Source: Rosellinia necatrix (Eukaryota > Ascomycota > Sordariomycetes > Xylariales > Xylariaceae). From it: 64,000 nt of DNA. A program made the position numbers and the translations under genes. The stretch is from contig JAGYVD010000005.1 of assembly GCA_021209875.1 (NCBI GenBank), forward strand, positions 3,014,001-3,078,000, given 5' to 3'. How positions within the stretch are numbered: position 1 is the stretch's first letter; the number at the start of each line of letters is the position of its first letter. This document shows, piece after piece, positions 1 to 10,651 of this stretch. The notes under the pieces were generated by a model. It had not been told where the DNA came from, did not search any database, and saw only the letters and a program-made list of their open reading frames with translations.

Positions 1-253
1 TTTCCGTGTCGTACGGGCGGGAGCACTGTGTGGTATCACGGGTTGTGGGTGTTACGGAAGGACACGCCTTATCTTGGTCGTGACGGTGAAGATTGAAAGA
101 TGGTTACTTTGGTGCTCACTCACCCCGGTAGGCTATCGTAAATGAGTTGTCAGAGGTGTGTATCTAGGTGTGCGTGTATGTATGTGTATGTGTGTATGTG
201 TGTATGTGTGCCCCCGCCTTGAGAGGCTTACAGATTTACAGATGTGCTGCTCA

Positions 254-330
254 CCGTGCCTACCTGCCTACCGTGCCTACCTATCGTGCTTTCCTACCGT
301 GCTTTCCTACCGTGCTTTCCTACTGTGCCT
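254..330. repeat. 13-bp tandem repeat (cgtgctttcctac-like)
   Basis: Roughly five or six copies of a 13-bp unit with small changes (accgtgcct / accgtgctt variants) lie head to tail. It follows a GT-rich microsatellite at about 165-210. It is a minisatellite without visible coding role. Confidence 0.7.
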
Positions 331-888
331 ACCTGCTTATTCTCTACAGGTAAGATAAGTTTGGTAAGTACCAGGGGTAGCCAACCAAAGCCCACCTCAT
401 CATTCGATTGTGGTACCTACTCGATAGCCATCGGGGGCCCAGTGCATACAACTGGTAAACTGGCAGGCGCTGGAATAGACCGAATATAAGACGAATAAAT
501 AGAAACTCGCAATACTGTGGCTGCCCCGCCAGTGATAGTCTGCCTTGAACGGCGACAACATCTCGCCCTCGGGTGCTGGGGTTTATAAGCATTATAACTA
601 ACCGAGTCGGTGGTCAAGAATAGGCCTACATATCTCATGTCATGGATCCAATCACGCCGGCGAGGAACCGATTGGCTGAAATAAGGATAACGGCTGATCC
701 CGTCGACTATTGCTCAACCAAGCACCTATGAAGACCTAGGTCTGGGGACCGTCCGTACCTTGTACAACGTTCGTATAAGAAGATATACCGTACCCTACGG
801 GACGGTGAGGGGTATGGAAATGACCAATCATGCGACGGTTGACTCCTATGCATACATGCTAGGAAGAAGGCAGGTGTCACCACTGCTC

Positions 889-943
889 CTACATCTTCTC
901 TACATCTTCCCTGCATCTTCCCTACATCGTCCCTACATCGTCC
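889..943. repeat. 11-bp tandem array, five copies
   Basis: Five head-to-tail copies of an 11-bp unit of the form ctacatcttcc / ctacatcgtcc. The array is pyrimidine-rich on the plus strand. It sits upstream of the RdRP ATG at 1069, inside the probable promoter or 5' leader. Confidence 0.8.
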
Positions 944-1068
944 TTTCCGACTTAGTTTGTCTTTGTGTTAAGTAAACACCCCCTTCATTAATACTATGCA
1001 TGCAGTCTTTGGAAACGTCATAACTTCCCCATCCTCGTCCGCGAATCACTCCAAACCACCTCAGCACT

Positions 1069-4000
1069 ATGGGGGGGATAAAGCTCGGTGCTTACGAGCA
1101 GACCTTGCAGAGCATATCTCTTGCTGATCGCGAATGGAAGTATGGTAATCTAAAGTTACCGGGCCCTCGAGTTCTAGACGGTAGCAGTTATGTCAAGTCC
1201 ATCAGCCTAGTCTCGAGCGACATACATTCACACATTGCCATCCGGCTGCAGGCGCTCAGCCCAAATAGAGCCACCGAGGGGCTGAAGCCCAGCGACCTGC
1301 TTCTCGTATCTTTCTCGGCATTCCGTCCGCGCCACGATGTAGCTGATGAGGGCGGCGAGTACAAGCCGTGGGCGAGGAAAGAATCAATCGGTTATATAAC
1401 GAACCTTTTGCGCACTGGCACCGAAATACAGGGGGCCCGTTATAATTTCTACGGATACAGCAACAGCCAGCTCAAATCTCGGACGTGTCTCCTGTTAGCC
1501 GCTTCGAAGGAGGCCATATCGAAACGGATCGAGTCATTCGGTGATTTTAGTAAGATGAAGACAGTAGCTAAGAAGGCAAAGCGCATCGGTCTCCTCTTCT
1601 CCACCGCCCGGGCAGCCACGACCGTGGAGCCTAACCGCTGCGAAGATATTCCTGACGTTGAGAACGACAATTATGTCTTCACCGACGGATGTGGTATGAT
1701 ATCTCCCCGGTTCGCACAAGAACTCTCTCGCCTTCTGCGCTTGATTTTCCGCGATAAGAGATATACTCCATCGGTGTTCCAAATCAGATATAGGGGATAT
1801 AAAGGTGTAGTAATGGTAGACCCAACAATAAAGGATCCCCGCGTCCTACTCAAACTCCGGAAGTCTATGAAGAAATTCTCGGGTGGTGACGATTTTTCTT
1901 TCTCCGTAGTTGAGTACTCAAAGGTGCGTCTAGTGAATAAAACCCCTCAAATTACAAGTAAATATTGAGCTGACCACTTCCTCAGCCGTACGCCTATGGC
2001 TACCTGAACGACGAGGTGGTAATTCTCATAAATTCGTTAGGAATACAGGAGGAAACTCTATTGGAAAAACAGGCTGAACACTTTGAATTCCTTCGCGAGG
2101 CGTCCCGAGACCCACGAGTGGCGTTCAGGTTCCTCTGTTACGTTGACAAAACTGACCTTGCAGAGAGACTACTGATGGAATCTTTAGAGGCCGTCCGACC
2201 CGAGATTCTCAAACTAGTCAATGCAGAGAAAGGGAAGATGCTAAGCAAGCGAGACACACAGAAGTTTCGCATACTCATACAAAAATCCAGACTTCTCTAT
2301 GGTATCTGTGACCCCTGGGGAGTCCTGAAAGAAGGGGAGTGTCACGTCAAGGTCACGACCGATGAGAACGGTCTTCCTCAAACTCTCAAAAATGCCCACG
2401 TACTGGTCACACGTAACCCATGTCTTCACGCAGGAGATTTACAGAAATTCAAACTTGTTTCTCATCCCGAGTTATCACACCTCATTGATTGTATCGTGTT
2501 CCCGATACGTGGGAAAAGACCCTCGGCGGATATGATGTCCGGGGGAGATCTAGACGGAGACAAGTGTGAGTTGGATAAAATCTCGACAAGGAGACAGTAC
2601 ACCAATCTGATACGCATTGCCAGTCTTCGTATGCTGGGACGAGGAAATCATGCCATCTAAGTTGTCCGATCCGGCATTATATCCTGCCACGCGGGAACCG
2701 CTCAGCTTTAAGCCAATATCGGACGATGACCGCTTGCAGGTTAGTTCCCAAAATCCATATGTGTCATACATTGATTTAAAACAAGTGTTATATCTATCAC
2801 GATGAAGTATAACCGGCCAAGTTAAAGAATATTTATTGAAAATCCTTGACTAATCTGATATTTCAGTTCTTTTCTAAATACTCTAGCGTTTCCCTTGGAC
2901 GAATAAAGAATCTTTATCTGGACTGGGTGAAAGTCAAAGGCCCGATGGCACCTGAATGTCAAGAGCTCAATCGTCTGTTTTCACAATGCGTCGATGGGAA
3001 TAGCATCAAAGTCCCTCCGAAATTGGAAAACCCGCCCAAACCATCTGCTAATACGAGCCCGTTCATACTCGAAGTTCTACACGAATCGGCAATAAAGTCG
3101 ATTCGATCGATTAATGCTAGCCCAACAGAGCTAGATGGTTATAATTTTGACGCTATCCAGTTACTACTAAACCGTGACGGAATTGCTATCTCTGAATTTG
3201 AACTCGTGAAGCTGACATTCAAATGGTGCAGACTCAATAACACACCCCTTCATGATCTTCTACACTTCTTCGATTTGAATGGTCTCACGGCGGAGGAGAA
3301 AGCCTGGACTATCAGTCAGCTCCCGGTGCTACCGAGAGTGCCGAACCTCATTATGAATGCTCTTTGCTCATCGGGTCTAGTAAGCAATCAAGAGCTTGAT
3401 GGATTTGCCCTCGACCACCCGAGGATTCGGTGGAAACGTGTATATGATTCGTCACGAGACAGAATGGCCACGTTCCTCGAAGAAACAACACGAGCATTAG
3501 AACTATTTCACAGGAAGCTAATTATCCTTCGCGTCGACGAGAGACTCACGATAGCCCTCTATGTCCCAAAGAAGGTTGAGGGATCACAAGATTACCTAGT
3601 GGATGACCACGTACGGTTGCTTACCTTTCCACACTCACAGGGGCCAGAACTACAAAGTCGCCTGTGTCTGCCAAAAAAAGTGAATTATCGTCTATGCTGT
3701 GATGATAATTCATTTCAGCTGTTTGAAGGACAGAGACGTAATACGTGGATTCATATTAGGCATGGAGGCTCGGATGACAGTTCTTATCGCAACATAGCGA
3801 ATACAGGCGACCGAAGACGCCAGCGACAGGGGACGCTTGACAGTGGGCACAATTTTGACTTTGTAGTCAGTGTTGCCCTTGACAAATTTAGCCGAGGTCT
3901 ACAAAAACATATTGGCAGAGTCAATAGGAACGGCGTGCTCGCTGCTGTAAGTTAACCACCGACTTCTCCTCGTACTATTATCCCTCCGTAATCTACGTGT

Positions 4001-5067
4001 ACCATTTTAACATTACTGTGACGACACAACCCTAGGAGATCTACGTCATAACCAATCGGGATGTCCAGTCAATGCAAACCCTTGACCTTTGGCTCAAATA
4101 TATTGATACGGAGGAGAGGATGCCACTGTTCGATGAAGAGCCGAAAGAATACTCAATTTCGAGTCTCCACACACTAGATTTAACCTCTGAGCGGGAATAC
4201 ATTGCTCGCATCGCTGGCGAAGAGCTTTCTGTTCTTAACGACCTTGAATCTGCAGACGACATGTTATACATATTCAAATGGCTATGGGAACGTAATGCGA
4301 AAGAGATACTACTACAATCCGTTACCTATCTCTTAGACGAAATTGGCGATCCAGAATCTACGGCCCTAGAACCGACTGCGATCCTCGATGCAATATTCAC
4401 GTGCTTGGAATACACACCCTCCGTTTCAGTATATTTTGCACAGATTGAAACCTGGAATCAACTCCCTGAGGAACTAACATACAAGATCAAGAACCGAGCG
4501 ACTGATATACTCAGGGGGCTCGTCCTGTCCGCAAATAACGCACAAGAGTTGGTTTTAACTCCCATGAAGAATATACTGACGCAAATGGAGTCTATTTCGT
4601 CAAATACATTTTGCGAGCTGATAGAGCTCATAACCTTGACGATTCGCTTGCCCGACCTTGCTCTAAGAATACTTTTAGAATGTTTTGAGCCTGAATGCAA
4701 CCGTCTCCTCGCCGGGGTGGATGATCTAGTCGTTAATAACTTCAAGCACAACTTGATGGGGATCGCGCTGGATCACATTGGCGAAGTTGACGAGAACGCG
4801 AAAGAGAGAGAGGATCTTCTGACTCTTAAGCTAAACCCCAAACGAATCGAGGGAAATGAAGTGGTCGAGACAACATTCCGGATAGACTCAACTGGTGGGA
4901 CACCAGAACGCTCGGCCCACGTAAGACTAATGATGGCGAATCGGCCCACAAACCGTCCTTTCCAGAAGCCGTATTCTATGGATGCACTGGTCGTCTCCTC
5001 CGAGAAAGGAATGGCAAAACTTCGTTGCCTACACCCATTGCCGCCTTATTTTGAGCAATGCTCTTGA
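1069..5067 (+). CDS. Eukaryotic RNA-dependent RNA polymerase module (N-terminal half of an RdRP-helicase gene)
   Basis: This is the cellular RdRP of RNA silencing (QDE-1/SAD-1/Rdp1 family), which makes double-stranded RNA from single-stranded templates. My exons are 1069..1923, 1986..2565, 2624..2739, 2867..3946 and 4036..5067, all with GT-AG introns and matching phases, giving 1220 codons before a TGA at 5065. Visible signatures are GYSNSQLK (from residue 129), VFTDGCGM (around 203) and the catalytic GGDLDGDKFFVCWDEE, whose metal-binding Asp are residues 473, 475 and 477. The last of these spans the 2566..2623 intron, which confirms the splice. A further conserved piece, YVITNRD...LDLWLKYIDTEER, straddles the start of exon 5. 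About 330 residues after it form a helical linker leading into the helicase. The reading frame continues past the TGA straight into helicase sequence, so I read the TGA as a nonsense codon rather than a natural end. The N-terminus is short compared with SAD-1 or QDE-1. The polymerase core is complete. Confidence 0.85.
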
Positions 5068-6587
5068 CGACTCACGTATGGCGCCCCATTCGTCACCACT
5101 GCTGCCATGTTCGCTGCAGTTAAGGAGTTCGCGGAGAACCCGGAGACGAGTTGCTCAATATGGAGGCAACTTCTAGAAGCTCCGTCTTCTTCGCCCATCT
5201 CTCCCCCGATTGCGTATCAAGCCCAAGACAAGCTTAACGAGAACCAAAATGCGGCAGTTGAAGCAACCTTAAACCACCCACTCGTGTGCCTCTGGGGACC
5301 TCCGGGCACGGGGAAGACACAGACTATAGTTGCTGCGATAATTGCGCTCGAGCAAATATTGCGGAAAGAGCGAATCCTAGTCACGGCTCCCACACACAAT
5401 GCAGTAGACAACGTGATGAGACGATACCTATCTATGGCGAACCCGGATAAGAAGTTAGCTATACGAGTGTCGACCGAGGTATGCGTGATTACCCTCAATG
5501 GGGGGATGGTGTTAACGCTAGATAGGTTCGCAAAGTCGCGGAAGACCTAAGGCCCTACACACTGGATGCTATGGCAGGAATGGAGATATACTCGGACCGA
5601 AAAACTCTGAAAGAGGCAGAGAAGAGGGTTAAGAGCTGCCGCCTTGTGTTCACTACTTGTATCGGTGCAGGGATTGGCCTCTTACGGAACCAGAATTTCG
5701 AGGTAGTCATCATAGACGAGGCGTCGCAGCAAACCGAACCCGCCTCCCTCGTCCCATTAACTAAAGGTTGCCGGCGGGCGTTACTCGTTGGTGATCACGT
5801 TCAACTCAGACCAACGGTCCAGCAGCTTGCCAGCGCCCTCGACTTTGACGTATCTCTGTTTGAGAGATTGTATACGCAAACAGCTGGTGCCGATTCGACG
5901 GATTGTGACTCGGGTTTCCCTAAACTCATGTTAGATACACAGTATCGCATGCATCCCTCCATCTGCAAGTTCAGCTCGGAGCAGTTCTACGGGGGCAAAC
6001 TGCTCACAGGGATCCAGCGCACGGACAGATTGTTGGGTGCCACTATGTTCCCATGACCTGCCGACGCCAATGACAAGCAAGACAAAGCTCGAGCAATTTT
6101 CATTGAATGTGCAGAGAGAGAAGATAAGTTGGCTCAGCGATCCAAATCGAACCAGGGCCAGGCGCTGCTCTGCCACCGTGTCTGTACCCTGCTCTCTACA
6201 AAAAAGGAAACAAACGCTGGCCAAGCCAAACAAGATGTCTCGGCAGGCTCCGAGCAGGGCATAGCGGTACTAACGCCGTATACGAAACAACTCGAAGTGC
6301 TGAAGAAGAAACTGGCAGGGATGAAGAACATCGAGGTGTCTAGCATCGACGGCTACCAGGGGCGCGAGGCGGATATCGTGGTGTTTGTCACGACGAGATG
6401 CAACGCGTCGTGCGACATTGGGTTCCTCAAAGACCTGCGGCGGATGAACGTCGCGCTGACACGTGCGAAGGCAGGGCTGATTGTGATTGGAAACAGGGGG
6501 ACCTTGACACAGGGAACAGCGGATCCCGAGAGTGCAGCGATGTGGAAACGGCTGCTGGGCACGCTAGTTGTTGCAGATGTCGGCTGA
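5068..6587 (+). pseudogene. SF1 UPF1/ZNFX1-like RNA helicase module, fused in frame to the RdRP; one further in-frame TGA
   Basis: This segment continues the RdRP frame directly after the TGA at 5065-5067. Exons are ..5478 and 5526..6587, with a 47-bp intron at phase 0. The SF1 helicase motifs appear in order: Walker A GPPGTGKT at about 5296-5319, motif Ia TAPTHNAVDN, motif II VVIIDEASQQTEP, motif III LVGDHVQLRPT, motif IV LDTQYRMHP, motif V SSIDGYQGREADIVV and motif VI NVALTRAKAGL. This set is that of the UPF1/SEN1/ZNFX1 group, which includes the silencing helicases Hrr1 and SAD-3. A second TGA at 6054-6056 interrupts MFP(stop)PAD, where relatives as I remember them have a Trp. The frame on both sides is otherwise open and the phase does not change. 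The predicted end is the TGA at 6585. Two nonsense codons suggest an inactivated gene, unless TGA is read through or the sequence has errors. I cannot tell these apart here. Confidence 0.75.
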
Positions 6588-7493
6588 ACTTCTACTGCCA
6601 GGGACCATGCACTTAATCTACGCAGTTATGGATTGGGTTCACAAGTGAGCTTTGGTGATAGGGGACAGGGATGACGGGGAAAAGTTTCCTCCCCTAGACA
6701 ATATTGAACACAACACGGTGGTAAGGTGGTAAGTGATCCAATAAGAGCCTCGGTATTAAAAACAAAGTGGGAATAAACAATCCACCTCCGTTTGCTGGGA
6801 ACCGATCGTAAGTCGTACAGACCGTTACCGGAAAAGCAAATCCTAGAGCTATGGGTTTGTTTGTGGGATAGAATGCATGGTAGAGACGGCAGTGTGGCAT
6901 GTGCATGTGACGTAGGTAGGCAAAGTAATTGAGCAAGCGTTGCAGGCCCCACTATCGAACAGACCCCCGCCCTCCCTCCTCCCCCACGTCGGCCGGAGAT
7001 CGGCTTTTCGCAAAAAAAAAAAAGCGTTCGAGACCAATGGTTGGCGCAAATGAATCGGTGCTGATTGGTAATACTTTATACTTTTAGTAGGTGCTTGCTT
7101 ATCCTACAATTAAGTAGTCTAAGTATCAAACTACCTAGTTCACAACCAAACCAAACCGCCGTGCTGTCTTTGCTTCTGTCTCGACACACAGATCGAATAA
7201 GCATATTTCTACTCTCTTCCCTCCTCTCATTCTTCTCACTTCTTCCCCTCTGTCCAGGACGCACTTTCATTCATTTATACCGCCGTTGTCTTTGTCCGAA
7301 CTATCAACCATCAACCATCAACCATCAACCACCGATCCCGCCAGCACCACCACCATCACCACTCTTGACGATAACCCCTCCTTTCCCGCTTCCCCCGCGC
7401 CTCTCCTGCGAACGGACGGACGAACGAACGAACGAACGAACAAACGAAAGCCCCCTCTCAAAAAAGTACATACGCATACATACTCTCGCCAAG
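6588..7493. other. Intergenic region between the RdRP-helicase gene and DRE2
   Basis: No gene seen. The right half is the probable promoter and leader of DRE2. It carries a CT-rich stretch (about 7200-7260), four copies of the 7-bp unit atcaacc (about 7305-7330) and a run of the tetranucleotide acga (about 7415-7445) just before the ATG. Confidence 0.5.
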
Positions 7494-8315
7494 ATGAGCA
7501 CCGCGCAGCGCACCCTGCTGCTGGCCCCGCCATCCATCGCCTCGCACGAGGAGGCGTTGCGAGATGTGTATACGATCTTTGACCGCGCGACGTCGGACCT
7601 GACCATGCTCGACCGCCTGTCCTCGGGTCTCGTGGCCCTACCGCCCTCCGCCTACGACCTCGTCGTCGTCCTCACCGACGCCGGCGACGACGCCGACGGA
7701 CAGGGCGCCTGGCGTGCCGAGGCCGTCCGGATCCTCACGCGCCGCGTGTACGACGCCGTGGCGGGGTCCATGAAGGCCGGCGCCCGGCTGCGCGCGCTCG
7801 CGGGCCCCCCCCTGCCCCCGGCCGAGGCCATCCTCGCCGGCCTGGTGGCCCGGGACGACGGCACCTTCGAGAAGGCCGAGGAGGAGGCTCCCGTCGTGCT
7901 CCTGCGCCTCGGCGGCAAGAAGAACGGCATCAGCAATGGCAATAGTAACGGCAATAGTAACGGCAACGGCGTCACTAACGGACACAAGACAAACGATACT
8001 ACTGTTACTGCTACTGTTACTGCTACTGCTACTGCTACTGCTACTGCTACTGCTACTGCTACTACGAATGGCAGTAACGGTGCCGCGCCCGTCGCCAAGC
8101 AGCAGGCTACCCTGAGTCTGCTGGCGGACGACGACCTGGACGGTTTCGAAGACGACGACGAGCTCATCGACGAGGGCACACTATTGACCGAAGAAGACAT
8201 CAACCAAACCATCCAACCCCGTATGTCATTCAAACAAAAATCCAAACCCCCCTTCCCTCCCCTTCTACCCCTTCCAATCCCTTCCCTCCCAACACTCTCC
8301 TTTCCCCATCCAGAC

Positions 8316-8364
<49 letters not shown>

Positions 8365-8715
8365 CAACAGCAAAGCTGACCCCAAGAACCGACAGCGGCG
8401 GAATGCATCCCCAAGATCGGCAAGCGGCGCCGCGCCTGCAAGGACTGCACGTGCGGCCTGGCGGCCAAGCTCGAGGCCGAGGACCGCGCCCGCCGCGCCC
8501 GGGCCGACGCCGACCTCGGCGTCCTCCGGCTCGGCGCCGCCGACCTCGCCGACGACGACCTCGCCCTCGACTTCACCGTCCAGGGCAAGGTCGGCTCCTG
8601 CGGCTCCTGCAGCCTCGGCGACGCCTTCCGCTGCGCCGGCTGCCCCTACCTCGGCCTCCCCGCCTTCAAGCCCGGCGAGGAGGTCACCATCCTCAACAAC
8701 GTCGCCCAGTTGTGA
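7494..8715 (+). CDS. DRE2: Fe-S cluster assembly protein DRE2 (anamorsin/CIAPIN1)
   Basis: DRE2 passes electrons from TAH18 to the cytosolic iron-sulfur assembly machinery. Exons 7494..8220 and 8396..8715 give 348 aa, normal for fungi. Residues 1 to about 140 match the methyltransferase-like N-domain. A low-complexity linker follows, with Gly-Asn-Ser-Asn and long Thr-Ala repeats, then the acidic [19 protein letters not shown] region. The C-terminal CIAPIN1 part has both cysteine motifs: C246-x10-C257-x2-C260-x-C262 and C311-x2-C314-x7-C322-x2-C325. The intron at 8221..8395 is long because of an AC microsatellite. The splice is fixed because P243 is split across it and the first conserved Cys follows within four codons. 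Just after the stop there is a T-rich tract at 8718-8750. The gene looks intact and should be essential. Confidence 0.95.
7984..8065 (+). repeat. Coding trinucleotide/hexanucleotide repeat in DRE2 linker
   Basis: Runs of act-gct and act-gtt codons encode an alternating Thr-Ala/Thr-Val tract between the folded N-domain and the acidic linker of DRE2. The repeat keeps the frame. It is expected to be length-variable between strains. Confidence 0.75.
8318..8363 (+). repeat. (AC)n microsatellite in the DRE2 intron
   Basis: About twenty CA dinucleotides lie in the second half of the DRE2 intron, roughly 30 bp before the acceptor AG at 8394-8395. It accounts for much of the unusual length (175 bp) of this intron. 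Confidence 0.85.
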
Positions 8716-9724
8716 GGTTTTTTTTTTTTTTTTTTGAGGTTTTTTTTTCGAGGTTTCGCCCGTGTCCCCCACCGGATTTAGCGATCGTGGGTATCACTAA
8801 ATTTAGATAGAATACCTTGTATCCTTTTTATCTTTACTTTACCTTGCCCTATATACACGCGCACACCCTGCCTCGTGCCGAGTTTCGGCCGGTGTTGTGA
8901 GAGGTGGCGGGTGAGGTGGGGGAAGAGAGAGAGAGAGATAGAGACAGCCTTGGCAGAAGTAGAAATGCCGAGGTTGAAAAGAGGTCAAATCGACGATTGA
9001 TTCTAGCGGGAGGGGGGCCCGCCTATGGAAGGATATAACGGTATGCATAGCGTTGTAATGAAAAGAGAGAAAGAAAGAAAGAAAGAAAGGCATGGCGTGG
9101 TGAAGCTTCATATTCTTGTCCAGCTCACCTTTCGGGATCTCTCTCGTTTTGTAGATTCTAAAGTTAAGTCTACTGAGGGACTAAGCCAGCCGAATTCATG
9201 GCTCTGGCAATTGTATGTAGATGGTGCATTCATTGTCTAGGGTAACTAAAGATGATTAATCTAGCGACTACAACTCACTTCGAGACCTGATGTAGGGAAT
9301 ATTCAGCTTTAAATTACAATTACACATCCGTGCGTAGGGAAATACTGTCGAGGTTACTTCGCTTGATCGTTTATGTTGCCATGGTAGTCAAAACGAAGCA
9401 GAAATTAGCTCATATCATATCACAAGAGACAGGTAGGCGAGCGAGCCCCATTGGCAAAGAAATATAGGCGATTGATACATGCTCTCTCTAAGGTTGCACG
9501 TTCGAAAGTTAAGCACCGCGTAGGGGTAATTACCGACCCCCTTTTTGTTTGCCTATGCCGTAGTGAAACTCCGGAAACCCATGAACCCTATGAACCCAGT
9601 CCTGATCCGGAGCCTGTCTCCTATCGTGGGGTTGGAAAAGTACCCTACATCAGTCTCGTTATCGTCGCAACGTCCGATATTCTGTATTCGCCGGCGGGTG
9701 TTTTCTTGGCTAAGAATTGCTCCT
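8716..9724. other. Intergenic region between convergent DRE2 and eL42 genes
   Basis: This is the shared 3' region of two convergent genes. It holds homopolymeric T runs at 8718-8750, a GA run at about 8924-8944 and gaaa repeats at about 9062-9090. I see no coding sequence in the rest. Confidence 0.5.
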
Positions 9725-10651
9725 TTAGAAGACGAGGGCGGCACCCTTGGTCTTCTTGTCACCACTGCAAGAAAACATAAGACGTTAGTTCTCATCGTCC
9801 GAGGGGAGTTCATAGAGGTCGATGGGGCCATACCCAAGCTCGAAGTGCTTGCATCGCTTCAGAGGCAACTGCTTCTTGGCCTTGCACTGGTTGCACTCGA
9901 GACGCAGGACGACCTTCTTTGTGGTCTTGGCCTTCTTGTGGAAGACGGGTTTCGTCTGACCACCGTAACCAGACTGCTTGCGGTCGTAACGTCTCTTACC
10001 CCTAGAGGCGGGGTCAGTCACCGTCATTGGAGATGCGTGTTCGGATCATTCGGGTTTTAATGCGACCGTGCGGTCCAGGGATTAGAACTCCGATGCCATC
10101 AATGCGGTCGATCTTCCACTAAGCATCCTTCTCCAATCGTTGGGGCTCTCGAGCTAGGGTTCGCCGAACTCTCGTCACCCAAGCAGATGAATTCGAAGGC
10201 GGCGGGCGCGGATACGTGGGAAATATCGGCGGGTCGAAGTGATTTGGAATCGGATCATAGGGCTCGAAGCCGAAGCGTAACTTACTGGGCGAACGGGCTA
10301 GCCTGTGAAAAGTGATGAGTGGTTTGCCATCTCCCATTCCATCGAACCTGAAGCTTACCTTTCCAGCCTTGTACTGGGTGACCCTGTCTGCAAAAACCAC
10401 AAGTCAATACGTGATGATCGATCGGGCGTGTCATCCGCGGCGGCTGGTCCGCAGTATGGAGTGGTAGATGGCGGTGATGGCTTCGTCGGGGGTTAGAGAG
10501 CCCGAGCGAGCCCTAGACCAGTACTTACGAAGGGTGTGCTTGTTCTCACGAGCGCAATCTTCGCAGGGTGCGATGTTAGCCTTCCGCCTCCCTCTCCTCT
10601 CCGAGTACGGATCAACCTACAGGTCTTGCGCGTCTTCGGAATGTTGACCAT
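9725..10651 (-). CDS. RPL42: 60S ribosomal protein eL42 (L44/L36a family)
   Basis: This is a large-subunit ribosomal protein near the E-site. Six exons on the minus strand, in order of translation: 10621..10651, 10529..10558, 10359..10387, 10286..10302, 9834..10001 and 9725..9764. Phases fit and give 104 aa. The protein starts [11 protein letters not shown], continues [21 protein letters not shown] and [21 protein letters not shown], and ends [21 protein letters not shown], which is diagnostic. The 17-bp fourth exon (ASPFAQ) and the 40-bp last exon are easy to miss. The zinc ribbon's second pair (LECNQCK) is present. The first knuckle reads YCARENKHT where yeast has YCKGKTCRKHT, so one Cys and two residues seem missing. 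That depends on the acceptor chosen at 10559-10560, the only one I found that keeps the frame. Confidence 0.93.

Larger units (their letters stand above)
1..1068. other. Intergenic, repeat-bearing upstream region
   Basis: I see no convincing gene here. The stretch holds a GTGT/GTAT-rich run at about 165-210, a 13-bp tandem repeat around 254-330 and an 11-bp tandem array at 889-943. The 11-bp array lies 126 bp upstream of the ATG chosen for the RdRP gene, so it may be in that gene's promoter or leader. Short open frames occur but carry no recognisable domain. Confidence 0.6.

Noticed and set aside
5065..6056. RIP as the cause of the two TGA codons
   Set aside because: RIP prefers CpA, which makes TAG/TAA out of CAG/CAA or TGG to TAG. 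TGG to TGA needs a CpC change, and the surrounding gene is not depleted in CpA.
7652..8362. Long minus-strand open frame across DRE2 (Val/Ala/Ser repeats)
   Set aside because: It is the shadow of the Thr-Ala and AC repeats of the DRE2 gene on the other strand.
10002..10285. Possible snoRNA or Pol III-type gene in the longest eL42 intron
   Set aside because: I found no C/D pair or H/ACA boxes. A gagttctaatcc word resembles a B box, but no cloverleaf can be drawn.
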